Shown: positions 16,975-24,486 of the stretch, one piece after another
How the letters are laid out: the number at the start of each line of letters is the position of its first letter
Numbering within the stretch: position 1 is the stretch's first letter
DNA from: an uncultured bacterium
Lineage (GTDB): Bacteria; Actinomycetota; Coriobacteriia; Coriobacteriales; Coriobacteriaceae
DNA length: 64,000 nt
Direction of reading: 5' to 3'
NCBI GenBank assembly: GCA_905214105.1
Contig: CAJMKK010000002.1
Coordinates: 186,001-250,000, forward strand
Made by a program: the position numbers and the translations under genes
The notes under the pieces: model-generated
The model's database searches: none
What the model saw: the letters and a program-made list of their open reading frames with translations, nothing else
Told to the model about the DNA's origin: nothing

Positions 16975-17715
16975 ATGATGAGGGAGACGGTACTTTCGCG
17001 CACGGCATTTGTCGCGGCGGCGGGAACGGCGCTGCTGACGCTTGTGGGGTGCGGCGGACAGCGGACGCAGGATGCGACGGATTTTAACGACGACCGCCCG
17101 GTAAAGGACAAGATGGACGCGGGTGCGACGTCGGGCGATTCCGGCGACGCGGACAGCGGCTCGGCGGATGCGTTCGATACGTGGTCGGAAGATTGCTGGG
17201 ACGCGCACCGCAACATCAGCATCGCGGCGCTCCTCGAGCTTAAGGGCTGGCAGTTGCAGGAGTTTGCCTCGCAGCAGGGCTATACCTGGCAAGACGCGCT
17301 CGAGATGTACGAGGACGAGGCGGGACACGTGCTCAGCGTCTGCAATATCAGCAAGGACGGCGCGACCGAATGGCTCGGCGAGGACGAAATCGGAAAGCTC
17401 GACAAGGGCGGCACCGGAAGCACCGTGATGTTCACGCTACAACTTTCGGGCTATTCGAGCTGCGAGGATGTTATCGCGGGCTTTTCTGTGCCGGTCGAGG
17501 ACCGGGCGCAGATTACTTCGGGCTCATGGATCGCGTGCGTATACGGTTCCAACATGGCGCGGCACGTCGCCATGACGAGCCCGATGGAAAACGGTGACTA
17601 CCGCTTGGATCTCATTACCGAGGAGGCTATCAAGACCGGTAGGTTTACCCAGGGCGGCGGTGCTCCGACGATAGACGAATTTTGGCAGGAAAAGACTGGA
17701 CGCGCGCTCGGCTAG
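16975..17715 (+). CDS. Putative lipoprotein, paralogue of the next gene
   Basis: The 246-residue protein begins MMRETVLSRTAFVAAAGTALL with lipobox LVGC at about residue 25, then an acidic linker and a domain ending in KTGRFTQGGGAPTIDEFW. The signal region and the ending match the next gene (FVAGAGALACALAGC; HTGYLSGGDQIDIDELW), so the two are tandem paralogues that have diverged widely. Both contain AALLELKGWQLQEF/ADLVRLLKHQNYEWQ-like segments. GGAAAGGA precedes two adjacent ATG codons; either 16975 or 16978 could be used. Function is unknown. Confidence 0.75.
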   Translation: MMRETVLSRTAFVAAAGTALLTLVGCGGQRTQDATDFNDDRPVKDKMDAGATSGDSGDADSGSADAFDTWSEDCWDAHRNISIAALLELKGWQLQEFASQQGYTWQDALEMYEDEAGHVLSVCNISKDGATEWLGEDEIGKLDKGGTGSTVMFTLQLSGYSSCEDVIAGFSVPVEDRAQITSGSWIACVYGSNMARHVAMTSPMENGDYRLDLITEEAIKTGRFTQGGGAPTIDEFWQEKTGRALG

Positions 17716-17750
17716 GTGCGACGTGGCCAATACCATAGCGAGGAACGAAC

Positions 17751-18437
17751 ATGATGAATGAAGTGACGATGAACCGTGCGGCCTTTGTGGCAGGCGCGGG
17801 TGCGTTGGCTTGTGCGCTGGCTGGCTGCTCGGGCGGATTGGGCGGCGCGAGCGGTGCCAAGAAGGCGACCACGGCGGACGCCGCCTGTGTAGACGACAAC
17901 GCCAACGTGACGGTCTATGCTGCGATCAACTTGGATGGCGCCGACCTGGTGCGCCTGCTCAAGCATCAAAACTATGAGTGGCAAGGCGAGAGCGTGGGCT
18001 ACGGTGCCGCCGATGATGCGGGACTTTTCGCCTTTACCTTTTCTAAGATTTCGGATGACGTGGACGAACTTGCGAACAGTGCGATACCGCTTTCGGAGTC
18101 CGAGTACGAGGAACTTGAGCCGGGCGGCGGAGACGGTAGCGTGGCGATTTTGCTCTCGGTGGGCGGCTATACGACGGGCGATCGTGCGCTCACCGGCGCA
18201 ATCGGCGATGCGTCGATAGTGCAGGAGAAGTGCACAATCGACGATTCCGTGTATTGGCTGGTCAAGGCGCTCGACGGCAGCCGTTACGTGATTTCGGCCT
18301 ACGACACCGAAGATGATGGCGACAGCGCGCATGACATCTATATCTATAGTGAGTCTTTTATTCACACCGGTTATCTGAGCGGCGGCGACCAAATCGATAT
18401 TGACGAACTCTGGAGCCGCCTGACCAATGCCTCGTAG
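17751..18437 (+). CDS. Putative lipoprotein, paralogue of the previous gene
   Basis: The 228-residue protein has a signal peptide ending in lipobox LAGC (about residue 24), a Gly-rich linker and a domain with YEWQGESVGYGAADDAGLFAFTF. It resembles its upstream neighbour in signal region, layout and C-terminal motif (HTGYLSGG.QIDIDELW). Only 35 bases separate the two, so they are probably co-transcribed. AGGAAC precedes the ATG pair. A half-copy of the ACCACCACAAAGG repeat follows the stop. Function is unknown. Confidence 0.75.
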   Translation: MMNEVTMNRAAFVAGAGALACALAGCSGGLGGASGAKKATTADAACVDDNANVTVYAAINLDGADLVRLLKHQNYEWQGESVGYGAADDAGLFAFTFSKISDDVDELANSAIPLSESEYEELEPGGGDGSVAILLSVGGYTTGDRALTGAIGDASIVQEKCTIDDSVYWLVKALDGSRYVISAYDTEDDGDSAHDIYIYSESFIHTGYLSGGDQIDIDELWSRLTNAS

Positions 18438-18446
18438 CGCACCAAA

Positions 18447-18465
18447 ACCACCACAAAGGGGACAG
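18447..18465. repeat. Half-copy of the ACCACCACAAAGG palindrome
   Basis: ACCACCACAAAGGGGACAG is present without its pairing right arm, directly after the lipoprotein gene. It is a broken member of the family at 14731. Confidence 0.65.
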
Positions 18466-18516
18466 TGAGGCGGGACTTTTTGACCGCCTGATGGGTCGAG
18501 CGTCACAACTCGTGCG

Positions 18517-21283
18517 TTACAGCAGCTCGCCGTGGCGGGCGATGTAGCGGCGCTTGGCCAGTTGGGTGAGCGCGATGTAGGCGGCGACAATGCCGATGAG
18601 CAGCGCGAAGAAGATTGGCGGCAGCGGCATGAGACCCAGCGCATCGGCGATGGGGCTTGCCGGCAGCCAGGTGACGAGCACCAGGCCCAGCACGGTGAGG
18701 AGGCACAGCGCGGGCGCGGCGTGGTCGCGCGGGCGTGGCAGGCGCGGGGAGCGCAGCATGTGGACCACGAGCGTCTGCGACCACATGGACTCGACAAACC
18801 AACCGCTCTGGAAGAGCGCCGTAAAGGCCGCCATGCCTGCGACGTCGCCTATAGCGGCAAGCTCTGCCCAGCTTGCGCCCACGGCGGCGGGGCACACCAC
18901 AAAGAAGAGCGCGGCGAAAGTCGCGATATCAAACAGTGAGCTCACGGGGCCCAGCTCGAGCATAAAGCCCTTGATGGACGCAGCGTCCCAAGCGCGGGCG
19001 GGCAGTCCAGGCGTTGTCGACGGTGTCCCACGGCAGTGCGATGCACACGATCTCGTAGACCAGCGACAGCAGCACCAGCTGCAGAGCGCTCATGGGCAAA
19101 AACGGCAAGAACAGGCTCGCGGCGGTTACGGACAGCACGTTGCCAAAGTTGGAGCTCACTGTGGTCTTGAGGTACTTAAGCAAGTTGCCGTAGGTGCGGC
19201 GGCCTTCGATGATGCCGCGCTCGAGCACGCCCAGGTCCTTCTGAAGCAAGATGATATCGGCGGATTCCTTGGCAATGTCGACGGCCGAATCGACCGAGAT
19301 GCCGCAATCGCTCGCACGCATGGCGGCGGCGTCGTTGATGCCATCGCCCATAAAGCCCACGGTGTGGCCGAGCAGCTCGCGCATGACGCGCACCAGGCGC
19401 GCCTTCTGCAGCGGCGAGAGCTTGGCGAACAGATGGGTTTTCTCAGCGCGCTCGGCAAGTTCGGCGTCATCGAGTGCATCGATCTCGGAGCCGAGCAAGA
19501 CGTTGCTCGCGTCGATGCCGATCTGTTCGCAGACGGTGGCGGCGACGCGGTCGTTGTCGCCGGTCAGGACCTTGACCGCCACGCCCTTGGCCTCGAGGGT
19601 GGCGACGGCGCCCGCGGCACTTGCTTTGGGCGGATCGAGGAAGGCCAAAAAACCCATCAGCACCATGTCGCACTCGTCGGCGATGCCAAACTCGCCCACG
19701 TAGCGCGGATTGGTCTTCTGCGCCACGGCAATCACGCGCAGGCCCTCGGCGTTGAGTCCGGCGACCTGCTTACGAATCTGGGCGAGCTTATCTTCGGTGA
19801 GAGGCTGGGCGATGCCATCGACCTCGACAAAGGAACAGATCTCGAGCATTTCCTCGGCAGCGCCCTTGGTGACCATCTGGGTTTTGCCTTGGGCATCGGC
19901 GACAACTACGCTCAGGCGACGGCGTGAGAAATCAAAGGGCACCTCGTCGACCTTGGTATAGCGGTCGCGCAGGCTCTGGCCCAGCATGGAATCGGGCGCT
20001 GTGGCCGAGGGCGTCACGTCGGCACGGTCGATGACGGCCAGGTCGATAAGGTTTTTGAGGCCGGTCTGGAAGAAGCTGTTCAAAAACGCATGGCGCAGCA
20101 CGCGTGCATCCTCGTTGCCGTCGGTGTTGAGGTAGCGCTCGAGCACGATGCGGTCCTCGGTGAGGGTGCCGGTCTTGTCACAGCACAGGACGTCCATCGC
20201 GCCGAGGTTTTGGATCGCCGGCAGTTCCTTGACGATAACCTGACGACGGGCGAGGTCCTTGGCGCCCTGCGACAGGCTCGTGGTCACGATGACGGGAAGC
20301 ATCTGCGGCGTGATGCCAACGGCTACGCTCGTGGCGAACAGCAGCGCGTCGATGACGTTGCCCTTGGTGGCGACGTTGATGGCAAAGACGGCCGGCGCCA
20401 TAACGAGCATGAGGCGTACGAGCAGCATGGAGACGCTCGAGACGCCGCGGTCAAACGCGCTCTTCTCGCCGCGCCCGTTGAGCATCTTGGCGATGCCGCC
20501 CAGGTAAGTGTCCGAGCCGGTGGCAACGACGAGCGCCATGGCGGTGCCGTTTTGCACGGAGGTGCCGGTAAAGACGATGTTCTTGCAGGCAGAGAGTGAC
20601 AGCGCGGAGCCGTCGGCACCCTCGACGACGGTGATGGCAGCGGTCTTCTCGACGGCCTCGCTCTCGCCGGTGAGTGCGGACTCGATCACAAACAGATCGC
20701 GTGCGGTGATGATGCGGGCGTCGGCCGGCGCCATATCGCCGGCAGAGAGGCGGATCACATCGCCGGGGACGAGCTCGTCGAAGGGAATCTCGATGCGCTC
20801 GCCGTCGCGCAGGGCACAGCAGGTGTTGGAGACCAGGTCCTTGAGGGCCTCGGCCGCATTGCCGCTGCGGGCTTCCTGGATAAACTTCATGCCGCCCGAT
20901 ACCAGCAGCATGATGCCGATGACGATGACCGTGGAGGGGTCGCGCTGCGGTTCGGGCACGGCGAGCACGTCGATGTAGAGCGAGACCAGCGCGAGAGCGG
21001 CGAGGATGCCGGCGAAGGGGTCGACAAAGGCGTCGGCGATGCGGCGGGCGAGCGTCTTGGTCGGCGCTTCGATGGTGTTGGGGCCGACGGCGCTCAGGCG
21101 CTCGGCGGCGTGCTCGGCGGTGAGGCCGTCGGCTGTGGCGTCGAGCAGCACGAGGGCATCCTCGGCGCTATGGGTGGCGGCGAATATGGTGTTCTTGGAC
21201 ATGCCGGTATGAGCGGCGGGGCGCGCCGTGCGGCGGCGCTTGGAGATGGCTTCGAGTACCGTGGCGGTTTTGAGCATCAGCAT
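18517..21283 (-). pseudogene. mgtA: Magnesium-translocating P-type ATPase, frameshifted
   Basis: From the ATG at 21283 (AAGGAGG upstream) the frame encodes most of a P3B magnesium-import ATPase. It has the actuator domain (ALTGESEAVEK), the phosphorylation motif DKTGTLT, the hinge KVLTGDNDRVAA and GDGINDAAAMRASDCGISVDSA. The frame runs as 784 residues to 18929 but turns to nonsense after ALPWDTVDNAW. The remaining membrane helices (MLELGPVSSLFDIATFAALF onwards) lie in another frame down to a TAA at 18517. One extra base near 19006 accounts for this; removing it gives a smooth join (WLPARAWDAASIKGFM). Without the last helices the pump should not transport, unless the base is a sequencing error. 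Confidence 0.88.
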
Positions 21284-21366
21284 AGGGTCCTCCTTGTTGA
21301 AGGGAGTTAGCGTACGTGTCGTATGTGCTTCAAAAAACCTAGATGTCGCTCACGTCATGCTTTCGA

Positions 21367-21400
21367 ACCACCACAAAGGGACAGGCACCTTTGTGGTGGT
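21367..21400. repeat. ACCACCACAAAGG palindrome
   Basis: ACCACCACAAAGG and CCTTTGTGGTGGT pair around GACAGGCA, upstream of mgtA. The rest of the gap 21284-21718 shows no further gene or clear element. Confidence 0.75.
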
Positions 21401-21718
21401 TTTGACGATCGGCTGTTGGCGCTTATGCGTGCGCGGAATCCTCGCGGCGTGCCGAGGGCGACATGCAGGTTTTTCGACTATGACTGCCTTCCATGGCACA
21501 CCTCCTTAAGGCCGGGCGCGGCGCGCTTTGGGTATCTCGTACCCGTTACAATCCGCCCGTATTCTTGATGAGGGGGTTTGCCGTGTCAACCCCAATGTTT
21601 GGAAAACCATTGCCCCTGACAAAGCCTTTACAGAATGCCGAGGCCCCAAAGCGCGCCCGCAACGCGCCCTGCCTGCGCTAAACTGGAAGGCACGTACGCG
21701 ATTACGAGAGGAGCCCGC

Positions 21719-22402
21719 ATGGAGGCTTACAAGCAAGAGTTCATCAAGTTCATGGTTGAGTCCGACGTTCTTAAATTCGGCAGCTTTACGCTCAAGAGCG
21801 GCCGTCAGTCCCCGTTCTTTATGAACGCCGGCGCCTATGTGACGGGCTACCAGCTCAAGAAGCTGGGCGAGTATTACGCCCAGGCCATCCACGATAACTT
21901 TGGCGACGACTTTGACGTGCTGTTTGGACCGGCCTACAAGGGTATTCCGCTGGCCGTCGTGACCGCAATTGCCTACCACGAGCTGTACGGCAAGGAGGTC
22001 AAGTACTGCTGCGATCGCAAGGAGGCCAAGGACCACGGCGCCGACAAGGGCAACCTGCTGGGCTACGAGCCCCAGGACGGCGACCGCGTGGTCATGGTCG
22101 AGGACGTCACTACCAGCGGTAAGTCCATCGACGAGACCTATCCCAAGGTCAAGGCTGCTGCCGATGTCGAGATCAAGGGCCTCATCGTGTCCCTCAACCG
22201 CATGGAGGTCGGCAAGGGTGGCGTGACCACCGCGCAGAAGGAGATCGAGGCCAAGTACGGTTTCCCCGTCGCGAGCATCGTCTCCATGGCCGAGGTCGTC
22301 GAGACCCTCTACAACCACGAGATCGACGGCAAAGTCGTCATCGACGACGAGCTCAAGACCGCTATCGACGCCTACTACGAGCAGTACGGAGCTCGGGAGT
22401 AG
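21719..22402 (+). CDS. pyrE: Orotate phosphoribosyltransferase
   Basis: This 227-residue enzyme converts orotate and PRPP to orotidine monophosphate in pyrimidine synthesis. It shows FTLKSGRQSPFFMN near the N-terminus and the PRPP-binding loop VVMVEDVTTSGKS near residues 123-135, with catalytic Lys/Asp/His in CDRKEAKDHGADKG. It is the right length for the family. The ATG at 21719 follows GAGAGGAG; the longer upstream frame lacks any homology. It stands alone, with no other pyr gene beside it. Its TAG stop is immediately followed by a structured repeat element. Confidence 0.95.
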   Translation: MEAYKQEFIKFMVESDVLKFGSFTLKSGRQSPFFMNAGAYVTGYQLKKLGEYYAQAIHDNFGDDFDVLFGPAYKGIPLAVVTAIAYHELYGKEVKYCCDRKEAKDHGADKGNLLGYEPQDGDRVVMVEDVTTSGKSIDETYPKVKAAADVEIKGLIVSLNRMEVGKGGVTTAQKEIEAKYGFPVASIVSMAEVVETLYNHEIDGKVVIDDELKTAIDAYYEQYGARE

Positions 22403-22588
22403 TTACGCGGGTTTACCAACCCGCGTAACGGCTCGACGCTGCAAACCCGCCAGAGCGGCAATCTGCCTTTCAACTTCGGCGGCATGATCGAAAGATCAAT
22501 GCCGCCTCGTTTCAAGGCACCTTGCTCGCTCTGGCGGGTTTTCGCTGTCGTTGCCAAAACATCGGCGTTGCCTTGGTAGTCATTGGGG
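22402..22588 (+). repeat. Stop-codon-anchored multi-hairpin element, copy A
   Basis: The element starts at the last base of the pyrE TAG. Hairpin 1 pairs 22402-22412 with 22419-22429 around loop TTACCA. The linker GCTCGACGCTGC follows. Hairpin 2 pairs AACCCGCCAGAGCG (22444-22457) with 22527-22540 and encloses an inner hairpin GGCGGCAT / ATGCCGCC. TCGCTGTC and GGCGTTGCCTTGGTAGTC lead into TCATTGGGG. Copies B (31267) and C (33567, minus) share loop, linker and order but differ in stem sequence. Confidence 0.8.
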
Positions 22589-22630
22589 ACAGACATAAAT
22601 GAGTAGTCATTGGGGCGTTCTTAAATGACT
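22578..22630. repeat. Two tandem TCATTGGGG repeats
   Basis: Copies at 22578-22604 (AGTCATTGGGGACAGAC..AAATGAGT) and 22605-22630 (AGTCATTGGGGCGTTC..AAATGACT) sit end to end at the tail of element copy A. Confidence 0.7.
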
Positions 22631-22769
22631 ACTCAGGATGAGCGTCCAAAAATCCGCGCTCGTTCGATTGGCGCATGTCTACGCAGCGTAGGTTGTCGAG
22701 CCTGGCCTTCAAATGGATACTGACTGTCGAACCGGTTCACTCCATTTCTTCAATTTGATTGGACAGCCC

Positions 22770-23390
22770 ATGAACCAGACACGGCAAACCAATGCCTCCC
22801 ATACTTTTTTGGCAGCGCATGCCATCAAGCAGCTGCGCGAAGAGCGCGGCCTCACCCAGCGCGCCCTGGCGGAAAGCCTTGGCGTGACCGATAAAGCCGT
22901 CAGCAAGTGGGAATCCGGCCGCGGCCTTCCCGACATTTCCCTCGTTGAGCCTTTGGCCCAGAGACTCGGCATAAGCGTGGCCGAGCTTTTGGCTGGTGAC
23001 ATTCGGGCCAACGCCAACCGTGCAGGCAATATGCTCAAAGGCGTCTTTTACGTTTGCCCTATCTGCGGAAACGTTGTGCACGCGCTCGGAGAAGGCAGCT
23101 TTAGCTGCTGTGGCTCCACGATGTTTCCCCAGGAGGCCGAAGAGCCGGACGCGGACCACGCCTTTTCCATCGAGCGCATCGAGGACGATTGGTACGTCAC
23201 GCTCGATCATCCCATGACCAAGGATCACTACATTAGCTTTGTGGCATATGCGACTATGGACGGCATCTGCTTTAAGAAGCTCTATCCAGAGCAATCGGTG
23301 CAGCCGCGCTTCCATATTACCGGGCGCGGCAGGATATATCTTTACTGCAACCAACACGGACTCTTTACGTCGCTGACGCCTCGCAAATAA
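22770..23390 (+). CDS. XRE-type HTH regulator fused to a desulfoferrodoxin-like domain
   Basis: This 206-residue protein begins with an XRE helix-turn-helix (IKQLREERGLTQRALAESLGV, then KAVSKWESGRGLPD). Residues 95-120 carry CPICGNVV....FSCCG, the CxxC...CC iron site of desulforedoxin. The C-terminal part has HPMTKDHYISFVAY and YCNQHG, which match four of the five ligands of the superoxide-reductase iron centre (the EKH ligand is not seen). It is probably a DNA-binding sensor of iron or reactive oxygen in an anaerobe. The ATG at 22770 has only a weak GGAC site. An in-frame ATG at 22713 is an alternative. Confidence 0.78.
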   Translation: MNQTRQTNASHTFLAAHAIKQLREERGLTQRALAESLGVTDKAVSKWESGRGLPDISLVEPLAQRLGISVAELLAGDIRANANRAGNMLKGVFYVCPICGNVVHALGEGSFSCCGSTMFPQEAEEPDADHAFSIERIEDDWYVTLDHPMTKDHYISFVAYATMDGICFKKLYPEQSVQPRFHITGRGRIYLYCNQHGLFTSLTPRK

Positions 23391-23432
23391 CGGCTGTCTT
23401 CCGCCCTCCTCATGCGTTCCCAGGGGACCCAA

Positions 23433-23502
23433 AATGAGCGTGGATAATCTCCCGGTTTTGGCCTGTGTGCGGGCTCAAAGTGGGAGATTATCCACGCTCG
23501 TT
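23433..23502. repeat. GAGCGTGGATAATCTCCC palindrome
   Basis: Arms GAGCGTGGATAATCTCCC and GGGAGATTATCCACGCTC enclose a middle containing GGCCTGTGTGCGGGCTCAAAG. A second member with GAGAGTGGATAATCTCCC and nearly the same middle lies at 53237. Fragments GTCCAAAAATCC.CGCTCG at 22645 and 23510 look related to each other. Confidence 0.75.
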
Positions 23503-23532
23503 ATCTGAGTGTCCAAAAATCCACGCTCGTCG

Positions 23533-24387
23533 CTACTTGAGTCCGGGCAGGCGGGTGTAGGGGAACGAGCGCTCTAGGAACTCGGAGCAGCGGGCGTAAT
23601 CTTTGGCAAAGTAGCTGCTATAGAGCGAATCGAGTACGTATTGCACGGCGATATGGCTGGCGAACTGCGTGATGCGGTGCGTCATGCTCTCGTGGTCGCT
23701 TACCGTGAGATAGGCGGCAAAGCCGGGGTGAATGCGGGCACAGTACGGCGTGCCGATGACGATGACCGGGACATGTCGACTGCTGAGGATTGGCAAGATC
23801 TCCCTGAGGTTGGGGGCAAGGCCGCTGTAGGAGATAACGATTGCCACATGGTCGGGGCCCGAGGCGAGCGCCGTACGCACCTGCGCCTCGACACTGTCGT
23901 GGCACGTCGCGCTTTTGCCGGACGAGAGCAGGCGATCGCGGAACATTCCCGCTGGATACAGGTTATGCGAGCCCGTGTAGATGTCCACGGTGCCGGCGCG
24001 CATGATGAGCTTGGCGGCGTGGTCGAGCTGTGCAGAGTCGAGCAGCTCCTGCGTTTCGGCCAGCGTGGTCTGGTAGAGCCCCTCCATGCGCTCCATCACC
24101 TGCGCAGGGGTGGAGGTTGCATCGAAGGGAAAGTTGATATCCACCTCGGCGGCGGAGTCTGCGCGCAAGGCTGCGCGTACCAGCTCGACCTTGAGCTCCT
24201 TAAAGCCCTCAAGGCCGAGCTTTTTGCAAAAGCGGTGGATGCTCGCGACGGAGACATTGGTCTGGTGCGCAAATTCCTTGATGGAGAGCCCGCGAACGTT
24301 CTCACCCATGGCGAGAACCGTCTGCCCGAGCTGCTGCTCGGTGGGGGTGAGCCCCTTGCCCTGGGTGATTTTGCGCTTGATATCCAT
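23533..24387 (-). CDS. RpiR-family transcriptional regulator
   Basis: The 284-residue protein has an N-terminal HTH_6 domain (LSIKEFAHQTNVSVASIHRFCKKLG) and a C-terminal SIS sugar-phosphate isomerase-like domain (VDIYTGSHNL; HVAIVISYSGLAPNLREILP). RpiR regulators sense phosphorylated sugars and control their use. The ATG at 24387 follows GGGAG. It sits beside a large glycosidase, an AraC regulator, a GH1 phospho-glucosidase and a PTS EIIA, so a sugar phosphate from this locus is a plausible effector. A terminator lies between it and the glycosidase gene. Confidence 0.9.
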   Translation of the reverse strand: MDIKRKITQGKGLTPTEQQLGQTVLAMGENVRGLSIKEFAHQTNVSVASIHRFCKKLGLEGFKELKVELVRAALRADSAAEVDINFPFDATSTPAQVMERMEGLYQTTLAETQELLDSAQLDHAAKLIMRAGTVDIYTGSHNLYPAGMFRDRLLSSGKSATCHDSVEAQVRTALASGPDHVAIVISYSGLAPNLREILPILSSRHVPVIVIGTPYCARIHPGFAAYLTVSDHESMTHRITQFASHIAVQYVLDSLYSSYFAKDYARCSEFLERSFPYTRLPGLK

Positions 24388-24436
24388 ATGGCTCCCATGC
24401 ATTCGTATCGCGATGTATCAATCATAACGGTAAATA

Positions 24437-24462
24437 AAACGCCCGGCTAAGCCGGGCGTCTC
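24437..24462 (-). terminator. Terminator of the large glycosidase gene
   Basis: ACGCCCGGCTAAGCCGGGCGT forms a compact stem. Read on the minus strand it is followed by TTTTATTT, 27 bases beyond the glycosidase stop. Confidence 0.8.
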
Positions 24463-24486
24463 GTAAGGGGCTGTTGCGCGGGGTCG

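Noticed and set aside
21284..21366. Possible magnesium-sensing (M-box) riboswitch upstream of mgtA
   Set aside because: The leader is short and shows none of the conserved M-box stems.
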